A stretch of 64,000 nucleotides of DNA from positions 62,001 to 126,000 of the forward strand of contig DASXUX010000074.1 in NCBI GenBank assembly GCA_036504595.1. Direction: 5' to 3'. Below are positions 27,352-36,668 of this stretch, one piece after another. Each line of letters opens with the position of its first letter. Position 1 is the first letter of the stretch. Source of the stretch: DASXUX01 sp036504595. Its GTDB lineage: Bacteria; Planctomycetota; SZUA-567; H5-PLA8. The position numbers and the translations under genes were made by a program. The notes beneath the pieces are model-generated. The model searched no databases. It was not told the DNA's origin and was given only the letters and a program-made list of their open reading frames with translations.

Positions 27352-27405
27352 CACTGGCAAGCGCCCGCAAACGGACGCGGGCGCGTGCCAGTGGCACCAA
27401 TTTCT
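27352..27405. terminator. Strong hairpin between convergent genes
   Basis: CACTGGCA plus GCGCCCGC (27352-27368) pairs with GCGGGCGC plus TGCCAGTG (27377-27393), one mismatch, 8-base loop. A moderately T-rich stretch follows on the plus strand. Its place between convergent stops fits a bidirectional terminator. Confidence 0.75.
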
Positions 27406-27423
27406 TTCTCCACTGACGCAACG

Positions 27424-28572
27424 TTAACGTTGCATGCTGGTCCTCGGCAGCGGCGTGCTGAAGTACCACTTGCCGTCGCGCAGCACCCAGTGCCAGGAGA
27501 CGCGGGTGTCGAGCTCCTCGCGGTCGCCGAGGAGTGAGCCGGAGGTTTCGTTTTCGCGCGCGAGTTCCACGCGTGCTTCAGTGAGTACGGTCGCGAAGTT
27601 CTCGCCGTCACCAGCGACGTACTCGGGATGGCGAATGGAGAGGAGCCGCGTCAGTTTGCGGCTTGGATCGGAAACACCGGCGATGGTCGCTTGAACGGAG
27701 CCGTCGAGTTCGCCGTGCGGGCCGGGTTCGATGAGCTGTGAGAGCCCGGCGAAGTCATTGAACATCAGTGCCGCATCGAACTGTTGAACGCGCTCGCGCA
27801 AGGCGGTGGCGCTTTCTCCGTGAAGCTGCACCGAAACCCAGTGGTGGATCGTGGGCCAGTGCGCGTAGCCCGCGAAGGATAGGGCGGCCAGCACAAGGAG
27901 CGCGAGCAGCCGCGAATGCGCGAGAACTCTGCGACGGGGCTCGGCAGCCGGGCCCGGGACTTTGACGACGGGTGCGCGAATCTCGCGGGGCGGCGGATCG
28001 GCTTTGAAGCCGGCGGTCATTTTTGCGCCGCATGAACGACAGAGTGGGCTGCCGGTGGGCTGCTGGCTGAGGCATTTGGGGCAAACGTCGTGCAGGGCGA
28101 GCTCGTCGGAGGTTTGCGCGCATGATGGGCACTCCGACGCGTTTTCCGGAATCGTCGCAAGGCACTCCGGGCACACGCGGCGCTCTGTGACAGTTGGCTG
28201 GCTGCCGATGCGCAGCAATTCGCGCAGGACGATGTCCGTCTTCGGGTCGAGCTGCCCACTACGGATCAGTTCGTCGGCGAGATCGACCGGCAAGCCTTCG
28301 AATGCAGTCGTTTTCACCGTCAGCACTGCGGACTTGACGGCCTCGGCCGCGACGAGTTTAAGTTCCAGCAGCTTGCGGGCGTAGCTGCGATCTTCGTCGC
28401 TGATGCGGACGTGCTCCAATGCGGCCGCGAGATCCTGCTCAAAAGGAATGACTTGCGTTTCGGGTGGAACTGTCAGTTCCTGGTCGCACAGCGGGCAGAC
28501 GATTCTGGAGCCGGCGGGTTGATCGGCGGTAAGGGTTTCCTGGCAACGCGAACATTGGAAGGTGTAGCTCAT
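27424..28572 (-). CDS. Zinc-ribbon membrane protein, function unknown
   Basis: 382 residues. An N-terminal ribbon (CSRCQETLTADQ ... CPLCDQ) and a double zinc ribbon (CPECLATIPENASECPSC and CPKCLSQQPTGSPLCRSCG) flank a helical segment. A proline-rich linker leads to one membrane helix (LLALLVLAALSFAGYAHW, ~230-247), and a C-terminal domain of ~130 residues ends in VSWHWVLRDGKWYFSTPLPR, like NTF2-type or lipocalin-like domains. Probably the ribbons are cytoplasmic and the tail periplasmic. No specific role can be given. Confidence 0.75.
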   Translation of the reverse strand: MSYTFQCSRCQETLTADQPAGSRIVCPLCDQELTVPPETQVIPFEQDLAAALEHVRISDEDRSYARKLLELKLVAAEAVKSAVLTVKTTAFEGLPVDLADELIRSGQLDPKTDIVLRELLRIGSQPTVTERRVCPECLATIPENASECPSCAQTSDELALHDVCPKCLSQQPTGSPLCRSCGAKMTAGFKADPPPREIRAPVVKVPGPAAEPRRRVLAHSRLLALLVLAALSFAGYAHWPTIHHWVSVQLHGESATALRERVQQFDAALMFNDFAGLSQLIEPGPHGELDGSVQATIAGVSDPSRKLTRLLSIRHPEYVAGDGENFATVLTEARVELARENETSGSLLGDREELDTRVSWHWVLRDGKWYFSTPLPRTSMQR

Positions 28573-28719
28573 CTGTTATTCAAACACGCCTGTTCAGACC
28601 CATGTCACAACGAAGCGCAAACGGTTGCCAGCGGGCTTCCGCGCTTCCGCACTACATATAAATGTGACGGGCGCTAGCAATCCTTCCGGCGAAATGCACG
28701 GTCAGGATGCCCATGATGC

Positions 28720-29733
28720 CTACGCATCCAGGCCGGGCAGCATGGATGCGGTCAGCGCATAGGCGCGGGGCCGGCCGTTGAGATGGGCTTCTAAATCGTC
28801 CACCAGCATCGCGACGGTGCGGGTGACGGACGAGAGCACTCCGCCGGCGCGATGAGGCGTAAGGAACGCGTTGGGCAACCGGCGAAGTTCGGCGTGGGGA
28901 TCGAGCGGTTCGCGGTCGAAGACATCGATCGCGGCATAAAGATCATTCTGCTTCAAGCGTGCGATCAGCGCCGAAGTGTCCACAAGCGCGGCGCGGGCCA
29001 CATTGACGAGCACGGCGCGCTGGCGAAGCGTAGTGATCTCGCGTTTGCCCAACAGATGGCGCGTGCCGGCGTTGGAGGCCGCGCAGAGAGTCACGACGTC
29101 GGAACGCTTGAGCAGCGCGTTCAGAGAGACGGGTTGCACGCCGGCCCTGGCTGCGGCGTCGGGCGGCAGGAAGGGATCGTAGACGGAAATGGGACAGTGG
29201 AAAGGGGCGAGCAGTTCGGCGTAACGTCGGCCGACGGCGCCGAAGCCGACGATGCCAACGGGCCGGCCGGTCAATTCGCGTTCGTCGGGATCGACATCGT
29301 CCGGGAAGCGCTGCACCCACTTCTCCTTTCCCGCGCGCATGGCGAGGTGGCAGGCGCTGATTTTGCGCAGTGTGCTGAGCGTGAGGCCGAGCGCCATCTC
29401 CGCGACGGCCGGCGCCCAGGCGCGGCGCGAGGTCGAGACGGCCAGGCCGCGCCGGAGGAAGATTTCCGCGCTGTGGCGGGAGACATCAATATTGCCGGAG
29501 AATTTCAGGCGGGGCGCTTTATCGAGCATTTCGTCGGTGAAGACCGGCCAGGACCACATGAGGACCGCGTCGGCCCACTGCAGGTCTTTCCGGATTTCGT
29601 CCGGCGCGTTCCAGGAGCGCTTGCGGACGGAACACAGTGCCTTGGCGCGGCGGAGCGCTTCGCGCGTGGCCGGACTGGCGAAGAATCCGGGCGGTAGATT
29701 GATCAGTAGGTTGGTTTTGGGCACGTTTTTCAT
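28720..29733 (-). CDS. D-isomer-specific 2-hydroxyacid dehydrogenase
   Basis: 337 residues. The NAD-binding motif VGIVGFGAVGRRYAELL (GxGxxG) and the catalytic Arg (VLVNVARAALVD), Glu (DVFDREPLD) and His (AFLTPHRAGG) of the D-2-hydroxyacid dehydrogenase family are all present. Members reduce 2-oxoacids such as hydroxypyruvate or glyoxylate; the substrate is unclear. The ATG at 29733 follows CAGGGA; the frame is open further upstream, but that would run into the divergent promoter. It is divergent from the secreted glycosidase-like gene. Confidence 0.9.
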   Translation of the reverse strand: MKNVPKTNLLINLPPGFFASPATREALRRAKALCSVRKRSWNAPDEIRKDLQWADAVLMWSWPVFTDEMLDKAPRLKFSGNIDVSRHSAEIFLRRGLAVSTSRRAWAPAVAEMALGLTLSTLRKISACHLAMRAGKEKWVQRFPDDVDPDERELTGRPVGIVGFGAVGRRYAELLAPFHCPISVYDPFLPPDAAARAGVQPVSLNALLKRSDVVTLCAASNAGTRHLLGKREITTLRQRAVLVNVARAALVDTSALIARLKQNDLYAAIDVFDREPLDPHAELRRLPNAFLTPHRAGGVLSSVTRTVAMLVDDLEAHLNGRPRAYALTASMLPGLDA

Positions 29734-29815
29734 TTCCCTGGCACGATGTCTAAGCTTCGACCTGAAAGTTACGCCCAAGAGTGTATACAACGAAGGCCCT
29801 TTTCAAGAGGAACGT

Positions 29816-32578
29816 ATGCGCATGATGCCGCTCGCTCGAACACTGCCGGGGATTCTGCTGCTGATGGCTGTCGCTGCGCTCGATCTTCAGGCCGGACAAC
29901 CCCCCGCACCGAGCGCCCCGCCCGCACCGCTCACGAATGCGGTGGCGCTTGAAACACCGGCGCTGCGCCTCCAGGTTTCGCCCGATGACGGACGGTACGC
30001 GATTACCGACGCGGCCGGCGGCGTGACGTGGCACAGCAATCCGTACCGGCCGCGGTTTGGTTCGGCGGAAGTGACGCTCGGCGGGAAGCGGCAAGGCGTG
30101 GAGCTTGCCAAATGCAGCGTGAAGAAGGCGGAGAAGGCTCTCGAACTGACGTTCCTGATCGCAGACAAGGCGGACGACTGGGTTCGCGTGAACATCGGCG
30201 CCAAAGCGGACAAGACGCTGGCGTTTTCGTACGAAGCGGCGGAATCGGTGAGCATTGAGAGCATTCGGTTGCTTGATGACGCGCTGTTCACGACCGCTGG
30301 CGAGAACGGCTATGTCGTGATGCCGGTGCGCGAAGGGATGATCATTCCGGCCAGCAGCGGGCTGGCGTTCACGCACAGCTTCGACACGTACAATTACGAA
30401 GGCTGCCACATGGCCATGTGCGGCATGGTGAAGGGCGGCGCGGCGGCGCTGCTGGCGTGGGACGATCCGTACGTGGCGGCGGAAGTGCGCAGCGCTCTTC
30501 CCGCCGTAGCGCCGGCCTCCGTGCCGGCCGGCAGGGACGCCGGCGCTACCGGCAAGGGCGACCAGACGGTTTCGCTGTCGCTGTCGCTGTCGCTGCGGAA
30601 GTCGGCGAAGAGCTTCACGTTGACGCTGCTGGGCAAAGGAGATTATGTTTCGATTGCCAAAGCCTACCGGCCGCTGGCGAAAGAAAAGGGCTGGCTGGTC
30701 ACGTGGGACGAGAAGCTGAAGAGCAATCCGAATCGCGCGAAGTTGTTTGGCGCGGCGAACGTGAAGCTGTGGAGCTGTCTGCATCGACGCATGAATGAGG
30801 ACTGTACCAAGGAACTCGAATCGCGCGCGAACTGGACCTTTGACGAGGTGGCTCAGGTGGCGGAGCACGTCAAGAACGATCTGAAGCTCGATCGCGTGCA
30901 TTTCATTATCGGCGGCTGGATGAAACGCGGCTATGACAATCAGCACCCGGACATTTTGCCCACCGCGCCCGAATGCGGCGGCGACGATGCGTTTTCGAAG
31001 TGCGCCAAACGCGTGCGCGGACTGGGCTACATCTTCGATCTGCACGACAACTATCAAGACATGTACAGGGACGCGCCGTCGTGGAACGAAGAGTACATTC
31101 AGAAAACGCGCGATGGAAAGCTGCAGAAAGGCGGGCACTGGGCCGGCGGCGTTGCGTACATCACTTGTTCGCAGAAGGCTCTGGAACTCGCCAAGCGTCC
31201 GCAGAATCTGACGGCGGTCAAGAAGCTCAGCGATGCGGACAGCTACTTCATCGACACGACATACGCGTGCGGTTTGCAGGAGTGTTTCGATCCCAAGCAT
31301 CCGCTCACGCGCACAGACGACATGAAGTGGAAGCAGGCGTTGAGCGATTACGCGCGCGACGTGTTTGGAATGTTCGGCAGCGAGTGCGGGCGCGAATGGG
31401 CCATTCCACACGCCGATTATTTCGAAGGGCTGACCGGCGTCAGCGGCGGCTACTACCACGATGCGGGGCTGACGAAGAAACTCGGCGCGACCGTCGTGCC
31501 GCTTTTTGAGATCGTCTATCGCGACTGCATCGCGATGTATGGCAAGTACGGCTACGACATCAACAGCGCGGCCGAATATGTCCTGCACCACATCAGCATT
31601 GGCCGCACGCTGAACTACCACAACATTCCTTCTCATCTCTATTGGAAAACGTCCGCGGCCGACGAGAAACCGATGAAGCTCAAGCCTTCGGTGGCGAACT
31701 TCAAATCCGAGGGCGCGCGTAAGTTCAGCCTCAGCTATCTGTGGAAAGTCGAAGAAGCGCTGGGCGGCGACTGGACGATCTTCGTTCACTTCACCGACAA
31801 ATCGGGGAAGGAGATTAAATTCCAGGGCGATCACAAACCCACGCCCGCGTTGAGCGACTGGAAGCCCGGCGAGATTCGCGAAGGCCCCTTCACCGTCAGC
31901 GTGCCGGAAGGGCAGAACGGTCCTTTCAATATCTACATTGGCATGTTCCGCCAGCCCGGCTTTGAGCGCGCGCGCCTCCTGGATTGCGACAAGGAGCGCC
32001 GCTGCTTGTTGGGGAAGATCGACGTCGCGAATGGCGAGGTCAAGTTTACTCCGCCGGAACCGGTGGCCGCGCCAGCCGGCGACGCCGGGACATTCGTTCA
32101 CGGCGATAATGGCTGGACGGCCGGGATGCACCCGCAGGACCGCTTCCTGAAGAACACGCAGGAGATTTTGGGGCCGCTGAATGAACTCACCGCGCAGATG
32201 CAAATGACCGAGCACCAGTTCCTCACGGCGGATCGGAACGTGCGGCGCAGCGTTTTCGGTAGCGGAGAGAATGCGGTGGCAGCGATCGTCAACATGGGTT
32301 CCGCGCCGTACTCGCTCACATCGAAGATCGGCGGCGAAGTGGTTCTTCAGCCCTATGGATTCCTTATCGAATCGCCAACGTTCGTGGCGTTCAGCGCCTT
32401 AAGCTTCAATGGAATCAAGTACGGCGAACCGGTGCTGTTCACGCTCCGCAGCCAGGACAGCAAGCCGCTGGCGCAATCGGAGAAGGTGCGCGTCTTCCAC
32501 GGGTTTGGAGATGCGCGGATTAAGTTGGGTGGTAAGGAAGAGAAGGTGGAGAAGGAGGCGGTGGTCTCGGCGAAGTGA
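29816..32578 (+). CDS. Large secreted glycoside-hydrolase-like protein
   Basis: 920 residues. The ATG at 29816 has AAGAGGA four bases upstream and starts a signal peptide (LARTLPGILLLMAVAALDLQ). N-terminal beta-sandwich (~40-260), then an alpha/beta barrel: DRVHFIIGGWMKRGYDNQHP, IFDLHDNYQDMYRDAPSW, DADSYFIDTTYACGLQECFD, SECGREWAIPHADYFEG. The acidic residues at strand ends recall DUF5696/GH101-like clans, but I cannot fix the family. A C-terminal sandwich follows (SYLWKVEEALGGDWTIFVHF). Two oddities in the first domain: an in-frame palindromic element encodes VAPASVPAGRDAGATGKG, and TCGCTG is repeated to give SLSLSLSL just after it. Confidence 0.7.
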   Translation: MRMMPLARTLPGILLLMAVAALDLQAGQPPAPSAPPAPLTNAVALETPALRLQVSPDDGRYAITDAAGGVTWHSNPYRPRFGSAEVTLGGKRQGVELAKCSVKKAEKALELTFLIADKADDWVRVNIGAKADKTLAFSYEAAESVSIESIRLLDDALFTTAGENGYVVMPVREGMIIPASSGLAFTHSFDTYNYEGCHMAMCGMVKGGAAALLAWDDPYVAAEVRSALPAVAPASVPAGRDAGATGKGDQTVSLSLSLSLRKSAKSFTLTLLGKGDYVSIAKAYRPLAKEKGWLVTWDEKLKSNPNRAKLFGAANVKLWSCLHRRMNEDCTKELESRANWTFDEVAQVAEHVKNDLKLDRVHFIIGGWMKRGYDNQHPDILPTAPECGGDDAFSKCAKRVRGLGYIFDLHDNYQDMYRDAPSWNEEYIQKTRDGKLQKGGHWAGGVAYITCSQKALELAKRPQNLTAVKKLSDADSYFIDTTYACGLQECFDPKHPLTRTDDMKWKQALSDYARDVFGMFGSECGREWAIPHADYFEGLTGVSGGYYHDAGLTKKLGATVVPLFEIVYRDCIAMYGKYGYDINSAAEYVLHHISIGRTLNYHNIPSHLYWKTSAADEKPMKLKPSVANFKSEGARKFSLSYLWKVEEALGGDWTIFVHFTDKSGKEIKFQGDHKPTPALSDWKPGEIREGPFTVSVPEGQNGPFNIYIGMFRQPGFERARLLDCDKERRCLLGKIDVANGEVKFTPPEPVAAPAGDAGTFVHGDNGWTAGMHPQDRFLKNTQEILGPLNELTAQMQMTEHQFLTADRNVRRSVFGSGENAVAAIVNMGSAPYSLTSKIGGEVVLQPYGFLIESPTFVAFSALSFNGIKYGEPVLFTLRSQDSKPLAQSEKVRVFHGFGDARIKLGGKEEKVEKEAVVSAK
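30506..30549. repeat. GC-rich palindrome inserted in frame
   Basis: GTAGCGCCGGC at 30506-30516 is matched by GCCGGCGCTAC at 30539-30549, with a second inner palindrome between. The core recurs at 53018, 53093 and 57475. Inside this gene it is translated as an Ala/Pro/Gly-rich loop without shifting the frame. Confidence 0.9.
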
Positions 32579-32606
32579 ATGCTGTCGGGAGTGTGCATGA
32601 GGAGCG

Positions 32607-33404
32607 GTGGGCAAAGAGGGGATTGGGCAGTTGGAAGCACTTATTGATGAGGGGCCGCGCGTTCGGCCCAAGTTCACTGTCTGGCCGTGGGGCGTGTCGA
32701 CTGTGCTTTTGTCGGCCATTGCTCTCGCGCCTGCGCTATGGTTGGAGTCTCGGCTTCAGCTTGATTTGTTCCGAGTGCTGTCGATTTACTTGGCCCTGCT
32801 GGCATTCGTGACAGCGATACTGTTCGCGCTTGCGACCAATGAATTCGCGCGACACTGGCTTGCGGTTCCGTTTGCTGGGATTGCGGGTGCCGGTGCGTTG
32901 TTTGCGCTGAACTGGCTCCCGATACGCGTTGCGTTTCTAGTCTGCATAACGATCGCGTTTTTCCGCTGGCTAATCGAGGTGGCTGGAGCGCCCACCACTT
33001 CGGAGTTAAGCGGCTTCGGAAAGGCCCGGTTGATGACGACACTGATGTTCGGATGGGCCGCGCTTTCCGTGTGCGCATTTGACACATATGGTCTAGCCTT
33101 ATTAACGTACCCGTTTATGGCGAGTGTGGTCACGGGGATGTTTCCTGGGGAGATATCGTTGGCCGGAACGTCTCGAGCGTTCGATCATGGACTGCGTCAC
33201 GCGTTTGGCGCACTATGCGTTGGTCTGTTCATTGTTACGGCCTTTTTGGGCCTGGCCGAACTCATTACAGCCCTGCTGAGAGTTCCTTGGCAAAAGCAGC
33301 CAGTCTGGATTTGGTATGCTGGCGCAATTTCGACGATCCCCATTCACTGTGTTTTCGTCCGTCGAATATTTCGGCTCATTTCAGAAGTCGAGCTTGGGTT
33401 GTGA
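32607..33404 (+). CDS. Multi-pass membrane protein, function unknown
   Basis: 265 residues from a GTG preceded by GAGGAG. About seven hydrophobic helices, for example VSTVLLSAIALAPALWL, VLSIYLALLAFVTAILFAL, HWLAVPFAGIAGAGALFALN and AFGALCVGLFIVTAFLGLAE. Lower G+C and less biased codon use than its neighbours. No family recognised. It lies 28 bases after the glycosidase-like gene and 19 bases before a sulfatase gene, so it may be co-transcribed with both. Confidence 0.7.
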   Translation: MGKEGIGQLEALIDEGPRVRPKFTVWPWGVSTVLLSAIALAPALWLESRLQLDLFRVLSIYLALLAFVTAILFALATNEFARHWLAVPFAGIAGAGALFALNWLPIRVAFLVCITIAFFRWLIEVAGAPTTSELSGFGKARLMTTLMFGWAALSVCAFDTYGLALLTYPFMASVVTGMFPGEISLAGTSRAFDHGLRHAFGALCVGLFIVTAFLGLAELITALLRVPWQKQPVWIWYAGAISTIPIHCVFVRRIFRLISEVELGL

Positions 33405-33423
33405 TCGTCGGAGGAGGGGAAAA

Positions 33424-34998
33424 ATGGTCGGACATTCTGGGCTTGCGCGCACCGCCGTGGCGCTGCTGCCAATGTTCTTTTTCGCGGCCCTTGTTCTCGT
33501 TCGCGATTGCGCCGCGGAACAGTCCAAGCCCAACATTCTTTACATTCTCGCGGACGATTTGGGCTACGGGGATGTGAAGTGCCTCAATCCGGAAGGCAAG
33601 ATCAGCACGCCGAATCTCGATAGGCTCGGCGCGGCAGGGATGAAATTTACGGATGCGCATTCCAGTTCCTCGGTCTGCACCCCTACGCGCTACAGCATTC
33701 TGACCGGGCGCTACAACTGGCGTTCGCGGCTGAAGGCGGGCGTGCTCGGCGGGACCAGCCCGCACCTGATCGAAGATGGGCGGCTGACGGTTCCGTCGCT
33801 GCTGAAGCAGCAGGGATACGCGACGGGCTGCATCGGCAAATGGCATCTGGGCATGGATTGGGTCTTCAAGGACAGCAAAGGCAACGATGACATCGAGAAA
33901 GGCAAGGACGCGTGGAAGATCGATTTCACCAAACCGTTCGCTCACGGGCCGACGACTGTTGGGTTTGATTACTACTACGGCATCGCCGGCTCGCTGGACA
34001 TGGTGCCCTTCACGTTTCTTGAGAACGATCGCGTGACGGTCGTGCCGACGGTGGACAAGCAGTGGATTCGCAAGGGCCCGGCCGCGGCGGATTTCGAAGC
34101 GATCGATGTGCTGCCGACGCTGACGAAGAAGGCGATTGAGTTCATCGACAAGAACGCGGCGAAATCGAAAGAGGGCTCGCCGTTCTTCCTTTATCTGCCG
34201 TTCAACGCGCCGCACACGCCGATCTTGCCAACGCCCGAGTGGCAGGGCAAGAGCGGCATCAATGCGTACGCCGATTTCGTGATGCAAGTGGATTGGAGCG
34301 TCGGGCAGGTTCTGGCGGCGCTCGATAAAGCGGGCATTGCCGACAACACGCTGGTCATTTTCACGAGCGACAACGGGTGCTCGCCGATGGCGAAATTTGA
34401 CGAACTGCTCGCGAAGGGGCACAACCCGAGCTACGTTTTCCGCGGCACGAAGGCGGACATCTTCGATGGCGGCCACCGCATCCCGTTTCTCGCGCGCTGG
34501 CCCGGAAAGATCAAGGCCGGGAGCGAAAGCGATCAGCTTATTTGCCTCGTTGATCTGATGGCGACCTGCGCGGAGATTACAGGCGCGAAGCTTCCCGACA
34601 ACGCCGGGGAAGACAGCGTCAGCATTCTGCCCGCTCTGCTCGGCGCCGCGAACGCTCCGCTGCGCGAAGCGGTCGTGCATCATTCGATCAACGGGTCGTT
34701 TTCGATCCGGCAGAAGAACTGGAAGCTGGAGCTTTGCGCCGGGTCGGGCGGTTGGAGCGCTCCGAAACCCGGCAGCGCTGCAGAGAAGAAACTGCCCGCG
34801 CTTCAGCTTTACGATCTCGCAAATGATATCGGCGAGAAAGAGAACGTGCAGGACAAACATCCGGACGTCGTCGCCAGTTTGACAAAGCTGCTCGAAAAAT
34901 ACGCCGCCGATGGCCGCAGCACACCCGGCGCTCCGCAGGCGAACACGGGCGAGGTGAACATTTGGAAAGCGGGCCGGAAGAAAGTGCAGCCGGAGTAA
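33424..34998 (+). CDS. Exported sulfatase (Cys-type arylsulfatase family)
   Basis: 524 residues; ATG with GGAGGAGGGG upstream. Signal peptide (TAVALLPMFFFAALVLVRDC), then the sulfatase core: NILYILADDLGYGDVKC with metal-binding Asp pair, and the active-site motif SVCTPTRYSILTGRY, in which the Cys of C-x-P-x-R is converted to formylglycine. GKWHLGMD and IFTSDNGC provide further metal and sulfate ligands. It hydrolyses sulfate esters, probably of sulfated polysaccharides. A maturation enzyme is needed and is not in this window. It pairs with the next sulfatase gene. Confidence 0.95.
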   Translation: MVGHSGLARTAVALLPMFFFAALVLVRDCAAEQSKPNILYILADDLGYGDVKCLNPEGKISTPNLDRLGAAGMKFTDAHSSSSVCTPTRYSILTGRYNWRSRLKAGVLGGTSPHLIEDGRLTVPSLLKQQGYATGCIGKWHLGMDWVFKDSKGNDDIEKGKDAWKIDFTKPFAHGPTTVGFDYYYGIAGSLDMVPFTFLENDRVTVVPTVDKQWIRKGPAAADFEAIDVLPTLTKKAIEFIDKNAAKSKEGSPFFLYLPFNAPHTPILPTPEWQGKSGINAYADFVMQVDWSVGQVLAALDKAGIADNTLVIFTSDNGCSPMAKFDELLAKGHNPSYVFRGTKADIFDGGHRIPFLARWPGKIKAGSESDQLICLVDLMATCAEITGAKLPDNAGEDSVSILPALLGAANAPLREAVVHHSINGSFSIRQKNWKLELCAGSGGWSAPKPGSAAEKKLPALQLYDLANDIGEKENVQDKHPDVVASLTKLLEKYAADGRSTPGAPQANTGEVNIWKAGRKKVQPE

Positions 34999-35003
34999 CT
35001 GAG

Positions 35004-35108
35004 AGTAGGCAGTAAGCAGTGGCAGTAGGCAGGAGCAAAGGACACGGAGACGGACCGCGGCGAGAAGTTGCCCTTCCACTCGTCCCGCGTCGCCCGTCAC
35101 GCGTCACA
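35004..35108. repeat. Two heptad arrays between sulfatase genes
   Basis: AGTAGGC, AGTAAGC, AGTGGC (six bases), AGTAGGC begin five bases after the first sulfatase stop. A second set, CGTCCCG, CGTCGCC, CGTCACG, CGTCACA, fills 35081-35108 and ends about 14 bases before the next ATG. The two motifs differ but share the period. Confidence 0.8.
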
Positions 35109-35122
35109 CTTGGGAGCAAGCG

Positions 35123-36541
35123 ATGAAGCGACTTTTTCTGCTGGTGTTGTTCTGTCCGTTAATGTTGTTCTCCGCGGACGCAAGGAAGCCGAACATCGTT
35201 TTCATTCTGATCGATGATATGGGGTGGAGCGATCTGGGGTGCACGGGGAGCGATCTGTTTCAGACGCCGAACATTGACAAGCTGGCGGCGCGCGGGATGC
35301 GCTTCACCAATGCGTACTCGACCTGCACGGTGTGTTCGCCGACGCGCGCGTCAATCCTGACGGGGCAGTATCCGGCGCGGCTGCATCTGACGGATTGGAT
35401 TCCCGGCCACGAGAGGCCGAAGGCACCGCTGAAGATTCCCGATTGGACGCAGAAGTTGACGCACGATCAGCCGACCATTGCGGAACTTCTGAAAAGGAGT
35501 GGCTATGTCAGCGCGAGCATCGGCAAGTGGCACCTTGGCAAGGAATTTCCAACGGACTTCGGCTTCGACCTCAACGTTGGTGGCTGTCACATGGGCCAGC
35601 CGCCGAGCTACTTCGCGCCGTACAAAATTCCGACGATGAAGGAAGGGCCGGACGGCGAGTACCTGACGGACCGGCAGACAGACGAAGCCTGCCGCTTCAT
35701 TGAAAGCAGCAAGGACAAGCCGTTCTTCCTGTACTTTCCGTACTATTGCGTGCACACGCCGCTGCAGGCGAAGAAGGCGCTCATTGAAGAATACGCCGCG
35801 AAGATCAAACCGGATTCGCGGCACAAAAATGCAAAGTACGCCGCGATGATCCAGACCCTAGACAAAGGCATCGGCAAGCTGCTCGCGAAACTGGACGAAC
35901 TGAAGATCGCTGACAACACGATTGTGATCTTCACGTCCGACAACGGCGGGCTGCTGCAATCGACCAGCAACGTGCCGTTGCGCGCGGGAAAAGGTTCGGC
36001 GTATGAAGGCGGCGTGCGCGTGCCGCTGATCGTGCTCTGGCCCGGCGTGACGCCTGCCGGCAGCTTGTGCGAGGAGCCGGTGATCAGCGTGGATCATGTG
36101 CCCACGCTCATGGAGCTTGCGCAAGTGGAGGTCGGTCAGGCGCAAATCTGCGATGGCGTGAGTCTCACGCCGCTGCTGCGCAACCCGAAAGAAAAGCTGA
36201 AGCGCGATGCGATCTTCTGGCATTACCCGCACTATCACCCCGGCGGAGCCACGCCGTACAGCGCGGTTCGTGCAGGCGACTGGCGATTGGTGGAGTTCTT
36301 CACGGACAATCACGTGGAACTCTACAACTTGAAGGACGACGTGGGCGAAAAGAACGATCTGTCGGAAAAGATGCCGGAGAAGACGTCGGAGTTGCGCAAG
36401 AAACTGGCCGAGTGGCGGCAGTCCGTCGGCGCTCAGTTGCCGACGAAGAACGCCGACCACGTCCCCGGCGCGCCGGAGAAGAAGGGGCAGGCGATGTTCC
36501 CGGGGCCGGAGTGGTACACGGCGGCGGGAGCGCTGGACTAG
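35123..36541 (+). CDS. Exported sulfatase (Cys-type)
   Basis: 472 residues with signal peptide MKRLFLLVLFCPLMLFSADA. Sulfatase motifs: NIVFILIDDMGWSDLGC, TVCSPTRASILTGQY (C-S-P-T-R formylglycine site), GKWHLGKEF and IFTSDNGGL. It resembles the N-acetylgalactosamine or arylsulfatase A-like branch common in polysaccharide-degrading Planctomycetota and Lentisphaerota. Likely exported and acting on sulfated glycans together with the upstream sulfatase. No maturase is visible nearby. Confidence 0.95.
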   Translation: MKRLFLLVLFCPLMLFSADARKPNIVFILIDDMGWSDLGCTGSDLFQTPNIDKLAARGMRFTNAYSTCTVCSPTRASILTGQYPARLHLTDWIPGHERPKAPLKIPDWTQKLTHDQPTIAELLKRSGYVSASIGKWHLGKEFPTDFGFDLNVGGCHMGQPPSYFAPYKIPTMKEGPDGEYLTDRQTDEACRFIESSKDKPFFLYFPYYCVHTPLQAKKALIEEYAAKIKPDSRHKNAKYAAMIQTLDKGIGKLLAKLDELKIADNTIVIFTSDNGGLLQSTSNVPLRAGKGSAYEGGVRVPLIVLWPGVTPAGSLCEEPVISVDHVPTLMELAQVEVGQAQICDGVSLTPLLRNPKEKLKRDAIFWHYPHYHPGGATPYSAVRAGDWRLVEFFTDNHVELYNLKDDVGEKNDLSEKMPEKTSELRKKLAEWRQSVGAQLPTKNADHVPGAPEKKGQAMFPGPEWYTAAGALD

Positions 36542-36668
36542 TCAGTGATCAGTGAACAGCGAACAGTCACCAGTGAAAACGCGGGGGATCGAATAGAACG
36601 AGCCACGCTCGCTTTTGCGGACGTGGCTCTTTGTTCGACAACTGATCACTGGTGACTGATCACTGACT
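36542..36668. repeat. Paired inverted heptad arrays around a terminator
   Basis: Left arm TCAGTGA, TCAGTGA, ACAGCGA, ACAGTCA, CCAGTGA (36542-36576) begins on the base after the sulfatase stop. Right arm ACTGATC, ACTGGTG, ACTGATC, ACTGACT (36641-36668) overlaps the stop codon of the convergent gene. The core holds the hairpin at 36597-36637. Confidence 0.92.
36597..36637. terminator. Bidirectional terminator
   Basis: GAGCCACG (36600-36607) pairs with CGTGGCTC (36622-36629), inner CGC/GCG around a TTTT loop, then TTTGTT. It lies between two convergent genes and inside a pair of inverted heptad arrays. Confidence 0.8.

Noticed and set aside
29750..32215. 821-codon antisense frame over the glycosidase-like gene
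   Set aside because: It shadows a gene with signal peptide, ribosome-binding site and consistent fold; the composition is antisense-like.
33376..35100. 574-codon antisense frame over the first sulfatase
   Set aside because: The plus strand has all sulfatase motifs; the antisense product is Arg-rich with no motif.
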